Shown piece by piece: positions 29,987-42,690 of a stretch of DNA of 64,000 nucleotides. The notes beneath the pieces are model-generated. The model was not told where the DNA came from. It did no database searches and worked only from the letters and a program-made list of their open reading frames with translations. How positions within the stretch are numbered: position 1 is the stretch's first letter; each line of letters begins with the position of its first letter. The translations under genes and the position numbers were made by a program. The DNA is from Microglena sp. YARC. Lineage: Eukaryota > Chlorophyta > Chlorophyceae > Chlamydomonadales > Chlamydomonadaceae. The DNA is taken from contig CM039462.1 in the NCBI GenBank assembly GCA_022414725.1, positions 37,685,186 to 37,749,185 on the forward strand, given 5' to 3'.

Positions 29987-30986
29987 NNNNNNNNNNNNNN
30001 NNNNNNNNNNNNNNNNNNNNNNNNNNNNNNNNNNNNNNNNNNNNNNNNNNNNNNNNNNNNNNNNNNNNNNNNNNNNNNNNNNNNNNNNNNNNNNNNNNNN
30101 NNNNNNNNNNNNNNNNNNNNNNNNNNNNNNNNNNNNNNNNNNNNNNNNNNNNNNNNNNNNNNNNNNNNNNNNNNNNNNNNNNNNNNNNNNNNNNNNNNNN
30201 NNNNNNNNNNNNNNNNNNNNNNNNNNNNNNNNNNNNNNNNNNNNNNNNNNNNNNNNNNNNNNNNNNNNNNNNNNNNNNNNNNNNNNNNNNNNNNNNNNNN
30301 NNNNNNNNNNNNNNNNNNNNNNNNNNNNNNNNNNNNNNNNNNNNNNNNNNNNNNNNNNNNNNNNNNNNNNNNNNNNNNNNNNNNNNNNNNNNNNNNNNNN
30401 NNNNNNNNNNNNNNNNNNNNNNNNNNNNNNNNNNNNNNNNNNNNNNNNNNNNNNNNNNNNNNNNNNNNNNNNNNNNNNNNNNNNNNNNNNNNNNNNNNNN
30501 NNNNNNNNNNNNNNNNNNNNNNNNNNNNNNNNNNNNNNNNNNNNNNNNNNNNNNNNNNNNNNNNNNNNNNNNNNNNNNNNNNNNNNNNNNNNNNNNNNNN
30601 NNNNNNNNNNNNNNNNNNNNNNNNNNNNNNNNNNNNNNNNNNNNNNNNNNNNNNNNNNNNNNNNNNNNNNNNNNNNNNNNNNNNNNNNNNNNNNNNNNNN
30701 NNNNNNNNNNNNNNNNNNNNNNNNNNNNNNNNNNNNNNNNNNNNNNNNNNNNNNNNNNNNNNNNNNNNNNNNNNNNNNNNNNNNNNNNNNNNNNNNNNNN
30801 NNNNNNNNNNNNNNNNNNNNNNNNNNNNNNNNNNNNNNNNNNNNNNNNNNNNNNNNNNNNNNNNNNNNNNNNNNNNNNNNNNNNNNNNNNNNNNNNNNNN
30901 NNNNNNNNNNNNNNNNNNNNNNNNNNNNNNNNNNNNNNNNNNNNNNNNNNNNNNNNNNNNNNNNNNNNNNNNNNNNNNNNNNNNNN
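29987..30986. other. Assembly gap of exactly 1,000 N
   Basis: The round number indicates a placeholder of unknown true size. ORFs spanning it are meaningless. Confidence 1.
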
Positions 30987-33900
30987 TTTATCTGCCATGA
31001 AGCCCAGAAGTAATTATATGTTCAACCACATGCACAGTCTGGGGATCAAAACCATTGAGGCCTTTGGAAGTCAAAACCCAAGATTATTGTCCTTAGTGCC
31101 TGCCCAGCAGGGTGTAACCGACACTAATCCTGTCATCTGACGTTGTCCAAATTCTTCCAAACTCTTTCTCTTCATCTTTTCCTCTTAGGCCATAGCTCAT
31201 AAGTAAATATTATTTAAACCAGCAATGCACAGCTCTGAGATCAAACCATTGAGATAGGCCTGCGAAGTCATAACCCGAAGATTATGTCCTGGTGGCCTGC
31301 CAGCAGGGATGTAACCCACGCTAAATAATCAGTCATTCGACTGTCAAATTCCGACCAAACTCTTGCGCTCTTCTCTTTTCCTCTGTGGCCAGACCCAGGA
31401 GAATATATTATTGAACCACATGGCACAGTCTGAGATCAAACCATTGAGGCCTTGGAAGTCATAACCCAAATATGTATGTCTTGGTGCTGCCCATTCAGGG
31501 GTGTAACCCAGCTAAATAATCCTGTCATTCGACAGTGTCGAATTCGTGTCGCAAACTTTTACTCTTCTCTTTTCCTCTTGGCCATAGCCAGAATAGATAT
31601 TATTTAACCACATGCACCAGTCTGGGATCAAACCATTGAGGCCTGGGAAGTTTCAAAACCAAATTATGTCCTATTTGCCTGGCCCAGCAGGGTGTAAAAC
31701 CGACACTAATCCTTCATGTCATCTGACGGTCAAATTATCAAACTCTTTCTACTTCTCATTTTCCTCTTGCCATAGCTCATAATAATATTATTTAACCACA
31801 TGCACAGTCTGAGATCAAACCATGAGGTAGGCCTTGCGAAGTCATAACCCAAGATTAGATATTGTCCTGCGTGCTGCCAGCAGGGATGTAACCCACGCTT
31901 AAATAATCATGTCATTCGACGGTGTCGAAATTCCGTCCAAACTCTTTCTCTTCTCTTTTCCTCTAGGGCCATAGGCCCAGACATAAATATTAATTTAAAC
32001 ACATTGCACAGTCTTGAGATCAAAACCATTGCAGGCCTTGGGAAGTTCATGTAACCCAATATTATGTCCTTGGTGCCTGCCCATCAGGGGTGTAACCCCA
32101 CGCCTAAAAATCGTGTCATTCCGACGGTGTCGACTTCTGTCCAAACTCTTACTCTTCTTCTTTTTCTCTTGGCCATTAGCCAGAATAATTATTATTTAAC
32201 CACATGCGCAGTCTGTGATCAAACCCATTGAGGCCTTGGGAATCAAAAACCCCAAGATATGTCCTAGTGCCTCGCGCCAGGCCAGGGTGTAACCGACACA
32301 ATCCTGTCATTCTGACTGTTCAAATTATTTCCAAAACTATTTCGCTTCTTCCTTTTCCTCCTTGGCCATAGCTCATAAATAAAATATTATTTAACCCACA
32401 TGCACAGTCTGAGATCAACCATTGAGGTAGACCTTGGGGAAGTATAACCCAAGATTATGTCCTGGTGCCTGCCAGCAGGGATGTAACCCACGCTAAATAA
32501 TCATTGTCATTCGACGGTGTCGAATTATGTCCAAAACTCTTGCTCTTCTCTTTTCATCTGGCCATAGCTCATAATAAATATTATTGAACCACATGCACAG
32601 TCTGAGATCAAACCATTGAGGCCTTTGGGAAGTCATTAACAAGATTATTCCTTGGTGCCTGCTCATCAGGGTTGTGAACTGTAACCCACGCTAAATAATC
32701 CTGTCATTCGACAGTGTCGAATTCTGTCCAAACTCTTACTCTTCTCTTTTTCTCTTGGCCATAGCCCATGATAATATTATATTAACCACAATGCACAGTC
32801 TGGGATCAAACCATTGAGGCCTTGGGAAGTCAAAACCAGATTATGTCCTAGTTCCTGCCCAGCAGGGGTGTAACGACACTAATCCTGTCATCTGACGGTG
32901 TCAAATTCTTTCCAAACTCTTTCTCTTCTCTTTTTCTCTTGGCTATAGCTCATAATAATTATAATTTAACCACATGCACAGTCTGAGATCAAACCATTGA
33001 GGTAGGCCTTGGGAAGTCATAACCCAAGATTATGTCCTGGTGCCTGCCCAGCAGGGATGTAACCCACGCTAAATAATCCTGTCATTCGTCGTGGTCGAAT
33101 TTTGTCCAAACTCTTGCTCTTCTCTTTTCCTCTGGGCCATAGCTCATAATAATTATTATTTAACCACATGCACAGTCTGAGATCAAACCATTGAGGTAGG
33201 CCTTGGGAAGTCATAACCCAAGATTATGTCCTGGTGCCTGCCCAGCAGGGATGTAAAATAAATAATCCTGTCATTCGTCGGTGTCGAATTCCGTCCAAAC
33301 TCTTGCTCTTCTCTTTTCCTCTTGGCCGTAGCCCAGAATAAATATTATTTAACCACACGCACAGTCTGAGATCAAACCATTGAGGCCTTGGGAAGTCATA
33401 ACCCAAGATTATGTCCTGGTGCCTGCCCATCAGGGGTGTAACCCACGCTAAATAATCCTGTCATTCGACAGTGTCGAATTCTGTCCAAACTCTTACTCTT
33501 CTCTTTTTCTCTTGGCCATAGCCCAGAATAATTATTATTTAACCACATGCACAGTCTGGGATCAAACCATTGAGGCCTTGGGAAGTCAAAACCCAAGATT
33601 ATGTCCTAGTGCCTGCCCAGCAGGGGTGTAACCGACACTAATCCTGTCATCTGACGGTGTCAAATTCTTTCCAAACTCTTTCTCTTCTCTTTTACTCTTG
33701 GCCATAGCTCATAATAATTATTATTTAACCCACATGCACAGTCTGAGATCAAAACCATTGAGGTAGGCCTTGGGGAAGTTCATAATCCAAGATTATGTGC
33801 CTGGTGCCTGCCAGCAGTGGATGTAACCCACGCTAAATAATTATGTCATTCGACGGTGTCGAATTATGTCCAAACTCTTGGCTCTTCTCTTTTCCTCTGG

Positions 33901-36900
33901 GCCATAGCTCATAATAAATATTATTTAACCACATGCACACAGTCTGAAGATCAAACCATTGAGGCCTTGAGGAAGTCATAACCCAAGATTATGGTCCTGG
34001 TGCCTGCCCATCAGGGGTGTAACCCACGCTAAATAATCCTGTCATTCGATAGTGTCGAATTCTGTCCAAACTCTTACTCTTCTCTTTTTCTCTTGGCCAT
34101 TAGCCCAGAATAATTATTATTTAACCACATGCACAGTCTGGGATCAAACCATTTGAGCCTTGGGAAAGTCAAAACCCAAGATTATGTCCTAGTGCCTGCC
34201 CAGCAGGGGTGTAACCGACACTAATCCTGTTCATCTGACGGTGTCAAATCTTTCCAAACTCTTCTCTTTCTCTTTTACTCTTGCCATAGCTCATAATAAT
34301 TATTATTTAACCACATGCACAGTCTGAGATCAAAACATTGAGGTAGGCCTTGGGAAGTCATAACCCAAGATTATGTCCTGGTGCCTGCCCAGCAGGGATG
34401 TAACCCACGCTAAATAATCATGTCATTCGACGGTGTCGAATTACGTCCAAAATCTTGCTCTTCTCTTTTCCTCTGGGCCATAGCTCATAATAAATATTAT
34501 TTAACCACATGCACAGTCTGAGATCAAACCATTGAGGCCTTGGGAAGTCATAACCCAAGATTATGTCCTGGTGCCCTGCCCCATCAGGGTGTAACCCACG
34601 CTAAATAATCCTGTCATTCGACAGTGTCGAATTCTGTCCAAACTCTTACTCTTCTCTTTTTCTCTTGGCCATAGCCCAGAATAATTATTATTTAACCACA
34701 TGCACAGTCTGGATCAAACCATTGAGGCCTTGGGAAGTTCAAAAACCCAAGATTATGTTCTAGTGTGCCTGCCCAGCAGGGGTGTAACCGACACTAATCC
34801 TGTCATCTGACGGTGTTCAAATTATTTCCAAACTATTTCTCTTCTCTTTTTCCTCTTGGCCATAGCTCATAATATAATATATTTAACCACATGCACAGTC
34901 TGAGATCAAACCATTGAGTAGGCCTTGGGAAGTCATAACCCAAGATTATGTCCTGGTGCCTGCCCAGCAGGGATGTAACCCACGCTAAATAATCATGTCA
35001 TTCGACGGTGTCGAATTATGTCCAAACTCTTGCTCTTCTCTTTTTCATCTGGGCCATAGCTCATAATAAATATATATTGAACCACATGCACAGTCTGAGA
35101 TCAAACCATTGAAGGCCTTGGGAAGTCATAACCCAAGATTTTTTTTTATGTCCTGGTGCCTGCTCATCAGGGGTGTAAACCCACGCTAAATAATCCTGTC
35201 ATTCGACAGTGTCGAATTCTGTCCAAACTCTTACTCTTCTCTTTTTCTCTTGGCCATAGCCCATGATAATTATTATTTAACCACATGCACAGTCTGGATC
35301 AAACCATTGAGGCCTTGGGAAGTCAAAACCCAAGATTATGTCCTAGTTCCTGCCCAGCAGGGGTGTAACCGACACTAATCCTGTCATCTGACGGTGTCAA
35401 ATTTCTTCCAAACTCTTTCTCTTCTCTTTTCTCCTTGCTATAGCTCATAATAATTATAATTTAACCACATGCACAGTCTGAGATCAAACCATTGAGGTAG
35501 GCCTTGGGAAGTCATAACCCAAGATTATGTCCTGGTGCCTGCCCAGCAGGGATGTAACCCACGCTAAATAATCCTGTCATTCGTCGGTGTCGAATTTTGT
35601 CCAAACTCTTGCTCTTCTCTTTTCCTCTGGGCCATAGCTCATATAATAATTATTATTTAACCACATGCACAGTCTGAGATCAACACCATTGAGGTAGGCC
35701 TTGGGAAGTCATAACCAAGATTATGTCTGGTGCCTGCCCAAGCAGGGATGTAAAATAAATAATCCTGTCATTCGTCGGTGTTCGAATTCCGTCCAAACTC
35801 TTGCTCTTCATAATCTTTTCCTCTTCGGCGGACCGGTGGCCGTAGCCCAGAATAAATATTATTTAACCACACGCACAGTCTGAGATCAAACCATTGAGGC
35901 CTTGGGAAGTCATAACCCAAGATTATGTCCTGGTGCCTGCCCATCAGGGGTGTAACCCACGCTAAATAAATCCTGTCATTCGACAGTGTCGAATTCTGTC
36001 CAAACTCTTACTCTTCTCTTTTTCTCTTGGCCATAGCCCAGAATAATTATTATTTAACCACATGCACAGTCTGGGATCAAACCATTGAGGCCTTGGGAAG
36101 TCAAAACCCAAGATTAATGTCTATAAAACTAGTGCCTGCCCAGCAGGGTTGTAAACCGACACTAATCCTGTCATCTGACGTGTGTCAAATTCTATTTCCA
36201 AACTCTTTCTCTTCTCTTTTACTCTTGGCCATAGCTCATAATAATTATTATTTAACCACATGCACAGTCTGAGATCAAACCATTGAGGTAGGCCTTGGGA
36301 AGTCATAATCCAAGATTATGTCCTGGTGCCTGCCCAGCAGGGATGTAACCCACGCTAAATAATTATGTCATTCGACGGTGTCGAATATGCCAAAACTCTT
36401 GCTCTTCTCTTTCCTCTGGGCCATAGCTCATAATAAATATTATTTAACCACATGCACAGTCTGAGATCAAACCATTGAGGCCTTGGAAGTCATAAACCCA
36501 AGATTATGTCCTGGTGCCTGCCCATCAGGGGTGTAACCCACGCTAAAAATCCTGTCATTCGACAGTGTCGAATTCTGTCCAAACTCTTACTCTTCTCTTT
36601 TTCTCTTGGCCATAGCCCAGAATAATTATTATTTAACCACATGCACAGTCTGGGATCAAACCATTGAGGCCTTGGGAAGTCAAAACCCAAGATTATGTCC
36701 TAGTGCCTGCCCAGCAGGGTGTAAACCGACACTAATCCTGTCATCTGACGGTGTCAATTCTTTCCAAACTCTTTCTTTCTCTTTTACTCTTGGCCATAGC
36801 TCATAATAATTATTATTTAACCACATGCACAGTCTGAGATCAAACCATTGAGGTAGGCCTTGGGAAGTCATAACCAAGATTATTCCTGGTGCCTGCCCAG

Positions 36901-38250
36901 CAGGGATGTAACCCACGCTAAATAATCATGTCATTCGACGGTGTCGAATTACGTCCAAAAATCTTGCTCTTCTCTTTTCTCTGGGCCATAGCTCATAATA
37001 AATATTTATTTAACCCACATGCACAGTCTGAGATCAAACCATTGAGGCCTTGGGAAGTCATAAACCAAGATTATGTCCTGGTGCCTGCCCATCAGGGGTG
37101 TAACCCACGCTAAATAATCCTGTCATTCGACAGTGTCGAATTCTGTCCAAACTCTTACTCTTCTCTTTTCCTCTTGGCCATAGCCCAGAATAATTATTAT
37201 TTAACCACATGCACAGTCTGGGATCAAACCATTGAGGCCTTGGGAAGTCAAAACCCAAGATTATGTCCTAGTGCCTGCCCAGCAGGGGTGTAACCGACAC
37301 TAATCCTGTCATCTGACGGTGTCAAATTCTTTCCAAACTCTTTCTCTTCTCTTTTCCTCTGGGCCATAGCTCATAATAATTATTATTTAACCACATGCAC
37401 AGTCTGAGATCAAACCATTGAGGTAGGCCTTGGGAAGTCATAACCCAAGATTATGTCCTGGTGCCTGCCCAGCAGGGATGTAACCCACGCTAAATAATCA
37501 TGTCATTCGTCGGTGTCGAATTCCGTCCAAACTCTTGCTCTTCTCTTTTCCTCTTGGCCATAGCCCAGAATAAATATTATTTAACCACATGCACAGTCTG
37601 AGATCAAACCATTGAGGCCTTGGGAAGTCATAACCCAAGATTATGTCCTGGTGCCTGCCCAGCAGGGGTGTAACCCACGCTAAATAATCCTGTCATTCGA
37701 CAGTGTCGAATTCTGTCCAAACTCTTACTCTTCTCTTTTTATCTTGGCCATAGCCCAGAATAATTATTATTAAACACATGCACAGTCTGGGATCAAACCA
37801 TTGAGGCCTTGGGAAGTCAAAACCCAAGATTATGTCCTAGTGCCTGCCCAGCAGGGGTGTAACCGACACTAATCCTGTCATCTGACGGTGTCAAATTCTT
37901 TCCAAACTCTTTCTCTTCTCTTTTACTCTTGGCCATAGCTCATAATAATTATTATTTAACCACATGCACAGTCTGAGATCAAACCATTGAGGTAGGCCTT
38001 GGGAAGTCATAACCCAAGATTATGTCCTGGTGCCTGCCCAGCAGGGATGTAACCCACGCTAAATAATCATGTCATTCGACGGTGTCGAATTCCGTCCAAA
38101 CTCTTTCTCTTTTCTTTTCCTCTTGGCCATAGCCCAGAATAAATATTATTTAACCACATGCACAGTCTGGGATAAAACTATTGAGGCCTTGGGAAGTCAT
38201 AACCCAATATTATGTCCTGGTGCCTGCCTAGGGGTGTAACCCACGCCAAT
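30987..38250. repeat. 190-bp satellite array, block 2
   Basis: About 38 monomers with the same higher-order pattern. It starts in phase with position ~19,278 of block 1, and rare variants recur in the same order. ATGCGCAGTCTG is at about 20,461 and 32,205, and CGATAGTGTCGAATTC at about 22,281 and 34,045. Indels are dense from 30,987 to about 36,900 and rare after that, the mirror image of block 1. Confidence 0.97.
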
Positions 38251-38490
38251 CCTGTCGGCCGCCGTGTTGAACTCTTTCCATGATTTTGATTGTGCAGTAG
38301 GCGGTGAGAGATGGGAAGGAAGATGGGCTTGGGGGTTCGTTTAGTTACAAGAAAGAGAGGCATAGCTATCTAAAAAAAGATAACAAGAGGGCAGTTATCT
38401 AATAGGGCTGGTTACCGGAGTTTAGGGGATGTGCTTCTTCGCTTGACTGGAGTTAGCTGTAGTGTATGTAGAGCTGTAGTGTGGAGGGGC
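38251..38490. other. Unique spacer, copy 2
   Basis: Same sequence as 25,931-26,170. No gene. Confidence 0.7.
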
Positions 38491-39403
38491 AGTCAGCAAG
38501 TCAGTGAGTTAGTGAGTCAGTGACTCAGTGTGTCAGTGTGTCATTGAGTCATTGAGTCAGTGAGTCAGTGAGTCAATCAGTAAGTGAGTCAGTGACTCAA
38601 TGCGTTAGTGAGTCAATCAATCATTAGTGAGTCTGTGAGACAATCAGTCGGTGAGTCTGTGAGACAATCAGTCAGTGAGTCTGTGAGACAGTGCTTCAAT
38701 TATTCAGTGAGCCAGTGAGTCTGTGAGTCTGTGAGTTAGTGAGTCAGTGAGTCAGTGAGTCAATGAGAAAGTGATTCAGTGTGTTAGTGTGTCATTGAGT
38801 CATTGAGTCAGTGAGTCAATGAGTCAGTGAGTCAATCAGTTAGTGAGTCAGTGACTCAATGAGTCAGTGAGTCAATCAATCAGTGAGTCAGTGAGACAAT
38901 GAGTTAGTGAGTAAGTGAGACAATGATTCAGTGAGTCAGTGAGTGAGTGACTCAATCAGTCAGTGATTCAGTGAGTCTGTGAGTAAGTGAGTCTGTGAGC
39001 CTGTGAGTTAGTGAGTCGGTGAGTCAGTGAGTCAGTGAATCAGTGAATCAGTTTGTCAATGTGTCATTGAGTCATTGAGTCAGTGAGTCAATGTTTCAAT
39101 CAGTCAGTGAGTCAGTGACCCAATGAGTCAGTGAGTCAATCAATCAGTGAGTCAGTGAGACAATGAGTCAGTGTGTTAGTGAGACAGTGATTCGGTGATC
39201 CAGTGAGTCAGTGAGCCAGTGGGTGAGTGACTCAATCAGTCAGTGATTCAGTAAGTCTGTGAGTAAGTGAGCCTGTGAGTCAGTGAGTCAGTGAGTCTGT
39301 GAGTTAGTGAGGCAATGAGTCAGTGAGTTTGTGAGTCAGTGAATCAGTGATTCAGTGTGTCAATGTGTCATTGCGTCAGTGCGTCAGTGAGTTAGTGAGT
39401 CAA
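38491..39403. repeat. (GTGAGTCA)n array, left part
   Basis: Eight-base repeat interrupted at 39,404 by the LTR complex. The same repeat resumes at 45,554. Confidence 0.95.
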
Positions 39404-39804
39404 TGTAACATTGCGTGTCGCAATGTTGAACCTAGAGGCGAGCATAGTCTTTAGTTAGTTACTAACAGATGTGTCGTCCTGACCTTGACCTCCATGCATG
39501 CCCTAGTTGTGGCGATGAAGAATAGTTTCTCTTGTCCTTTCTGCCCTTTTAGACCTTCATCTTTATCTTGGCCTGAGAACCGAGCGTATTGGTCCCGTTC
39601 TAGAACTGCTGCTCTAGAGCGGTATATGATGTAACACATGGCTTCCCCCTCCTCTTCGCGTCCCCGTTTCCTTATCCAGCCCTGGCCCTCGCCCCTTCCC
39701 CTGATGGCCTGATTCTCTCCTGAGCCTCATGCGCTCTTAGATGGTTTTGCGAGTCTAGGTTTCCCCTGACGCGTACTCACCACGTTCCATTTACAATAGT
39801 TACA
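39404..39804 (+). mobile_element. LTR-like repeat 1 (401 bp)
   Basis: Begins TGTAAC and ends GTTACA, a perfect 6-bp terminal inverted repeat of LTR type. It repeats at 40,550-40,950. Confidence 0.7.
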
Positions 39805-40549
39805 TTTGGTTCGCGAGTCCGGTCCGATCCCACGCTTCATGTCCAGAGCTGCTAAATTTCGACAACGTGCCTAGGGTTTTACTACTCCCTCGACGCCTCA
39901 AGTCGAAGTCTGTTTCATTTGCGACTACCCTAGTCGTTTCTCTGCAAGCAACTCCACCACCAATCTGCCAACTTTGCGTATTGTCAAGTCGCTTCATTGC
40001 CATTTGCTTCACTGCCGATCTGCCTGCACCAGTCACTCTCGATGGTTGCCCTGCCAAGCCGTGCCCTGCCAACTGACCCCTGCCCCTAGACCCATGAGTC
40101 CATGACCCCGAGAACCCAATACCCCAGACCCAAGGAACCCAGACCCAAGAAACACAGACCCCGGAGCTTGCAGCATACGAGGACCCAGGCAGCAGGCAGT
40201 GGCAGAGAGCAGAGGTAGACAGCTAAGAGCATAGGCAGACAGCAGAGAGCACAGGCGGACAGGAGAAGAAGAGGCAGACAGCATAGAGGAGGCAGCAGAC
40301 CCAAGACCAAGACTTGTGCAAGTCCCCTACACATCAAGCCTAGCACTAGCACTTGTCATGAATCTTGTTTTATAGACTAGGATAGTGAGGTTTCTATTTT
40401 CCCTCCCATGCCACAGATGCCTAGCTAAATGATGAGGGCATCATTTGTTTGATTTGTAGGGGTGAGTGTAACGTTGCATCAAGCAAGACACATTTACCCA
40501 TGCCATCTTAAATGATGAGGGCATCATTCCTTTGAGTAGTGGGAGTGAG
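39805..40549 (+). mobile_element. Internal region of a gag-less LTR-pair (TRIM-like) element
   Basis: Right after LTR 1 comes TTTGGTTCGCGAGTCC, a TGG-starting stretch that could be a primer-binding site. At the other end ATGATGAGGGCATCATT and GTAGTGGGAGTGAG form a purine-rich tract next to LTR 2. The 745 bp between encode no recognised gag or pol. A non-autonomous terminal-repeat retrotransposon in miniature is the best reading. Confidence 0.55.
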
Positions 40550-40950
40550 TGTAACATTGCGTGTCGCAATGTTGAACCTAGAGGCGAGCATAGTCGTTAG
40601 TTAGTTACTAACAGATGTGTCGTCCTGACCTTGACCTCCATGCATGCCCTAGTTGTGGCGATGAAGAATAGTTTCTCTTGTCCTTTCTGCCCTTTTAGAC
40701 CTTCATCTTTATCTTGGCCTGAGAACCGAGCGTATTGGTCCCGTTCTAGAACTGCTGTTCTAGAGCGGTATATGATGTAACACATGGCTTCCCCCTCCTC
40801 TTCGCGTCCCCGTTTCCTTATCCAGCCCTGGCCCTCGCCCCTTCCCCTGATGGCCTGATTCTCTCCTGAGCCTCATGCGCTCTTAGATGGTTTTGCGAGT
40901 CTAGGTTTCCCCTGACGCGTACTCACCACGTTCCATTTACAATAGTTCCA
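40550..40950 (+). mobile_element. LTR-like repeat 2 (401 bp)
   Basis: Close copy of 39,404-39,804, ending GTTCCA in place of GTTACA. A further partial TTTACAATAGTTAC follows before pol coding sequence starts, so the element edge here is rearranged. Confidence 0.65.
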
Positions 40951-41400
40951 TTTACAATAGTTACCCTGACGTCTACCTTTGACATCGTCCTAGGGAAGCC
41001 ATGGCTCAGAAAACACAACCCCACCATTAATTGGAGGGAAGACGTAATTTCGTTGACTAGCCATGGCCGTTGGTATGAACTTGATGGGCATCGCCACCGT
41101 TTCCTCCTTGACACGTCACTCACTCCACCTGAAGGAGTAGAAATGCTCTCGGCCTTGCAAATGAGAAAATGTGTCCGCAGAAATGACGCCTTGCTCGCTA
41201 TTGTAAATCCAGTCGCAGCTACGGAGGAACTCCATGCTATGGGCTACGAGCCTGTACCAGGAAAACTAGATCCAATCAAGAGCCATCTCACACCTGCAAA
41301 TCATGAAAAGCTCGAAGTCCTAGTACACGAGTTTGCAGATTCAAGGCCAGATGGCCTCCCAAATGGATTGCCACCAGAGAAAGAGCAGTAGAACATGCTA
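40951..41400 (+). pseudogene. Ty3/gypsy retropepsin C-terminus and linker
   Basis: FDIVLGKPWLRKHNPTINW is the end of a gypsy-type aspartic protease; the catalytic DSG part and all of gag are missing upstream, where LTR-like repeat 2 sits instead. A linker of about 110 residues follows and loses frame near 41,385, before the RT. It is the 5' end of the pol fragment that runs to 44,355. Confidence 0.7.
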
Positions 41401-42196
41401 TTGATGAGGAACCAGGATCCAGGCCAGGCAGCAAAGCACCATATAGGATGAGCCCTGAAGACATGGAAGTCCTCAGAACTCATTTGGCCGAGCTACTTGA
41501 AAAAAGGATTCATCCGTCCTAGCTGCTCCCCTTACGGTGCCCCGGTTCTGTTTGTCCCTAAAAAAGGTGGCGGGTTTCGCATGTGTGTTGATTGGCGACA
41601 GCTCAACAAGCAAACAATCAAGAATCGATATCCTCTACCTAGGATTGACGACCTTCTGGAACGCCTCCACGGCTCCAAGGTGTGGTCAAAAAAATCGATC
41701 TGACCCAAGGGTACTACCAAGTTAGGATCAAGGAGGAAGACATCCACAAAACAGCGTTCCGCACCCGGTACGGACTCTATGAGTTTACTGTTTTGGGTAT
41801 GGGGTTGTGCAATGCGCCCGCCACTTTCATGCGTGTCATGAACGATGCCTTCCGCCCATATCTTAACCGGTTTGTTCTCTGTTACTTGGATGATCTACTC
41901 ATTTTCAGTGACTCAGAAGAAGAACATCTGGAACATCTCAGAAAGGTCTTTGAGGTGCTCAGACAGCAGAAACTGTACGCCTCCCCCAAGAAGTGCGAGT
42001 TTGGGCGGACAAATGTTGATTTCCTTGGCCACACGCTCAAGCCAGAGGGCATCAGCCCAGAGCAGACTAAGATCAATATAGTCAAAAATTGGCCAAGGCC
42101 CAAAAACTGCCATGACTTGCGCTCCTTCCTAGGGCTAGCTAACTACTACAGAGTTTTCATCAGACAATATGCACACAAAGCAGCCCCCTCAACTCG
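41401..42196 (+). pseudogene. Ty3/gypsy reverse transcriptase
   Basis: RT motifs appear in order: [71 protein letters not shown] and the catalytic YLDDLLIFS, then FLGH with the SFLGLANYYR thumb. Frameshifts fall at A-rich runs near 41,500, near 41,690 (seven A) and near 42,180. The enzyme would copy element RNA to DNA. As it stands no single frame spans it; base-calling errors may explain part of this, because the left copy is intact at other points. Confidence 0.9.
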
Positions 42197-42690
42197 TTGC
42201 TCAAACAAAAGAGCACATGCAAATGGGGACCAGCTGAACAAGTAGCATTTGATACTCTCAAAGAAGCTCTGGCGTCGAATCCCATCATCCAGGCCCCTTC
42301 TCCTACAGCACCATTCACCGTCCACACGGATGCGTCGGATTTTGCTATTTGGGCTGCACTCATGCAGACCGATCCGCAAGGGAAAGAGTATGTCGTAGCC
42401 TACGAGTCCCGCAAGCTCAATGACGCAGAATGCAAGTATGCAGCCCATGAAAGGGAACAGTTGGCTGTTGTCCACTGCCTCAGAGTATGGAGACACCACC
42501 TCAAGGGACGCAAGTTCACTGTCATCTCAGATAGTAGTAGTGTCAAGTCTCTCCCTACACAGCCAAACCTCACTGGTCGTCAAGCTCGATGGGTTGAGAA
42601 ACTCTCTGAGTACGATTTTGAGGTCGTCCACAGACCAGGGCCAAAAAAACGTGGTCCCCGATGCTCTCAGCCGGGAATCCTATACACAAG
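42197..42690 (+). pseudogene. Ty3/gypsy RNase H
   Basis: TVHTDASDFAIWAALMQ supplies the first catalytic Asp; YESRKLNDAECKYAAHEREQLAVVH carries the Glu region and ISDSSSVKSL the next Asp. VVHRPGPK ends the domain and a run of seven A (about 42,645-42,652) shifts the frame just before VVPDALSR in the neighbouring frame. It degrades the RNA strand of the RNA-DNA hybrid. It is continuous with the RT upstream and the integrase downstream. Confidence 0.88.

Noticed and set aside
29922..31140. ORFs of 358 and 396 codons over the gap
   Set aside because: Almost entirely unknown residues from the 1,000 N.
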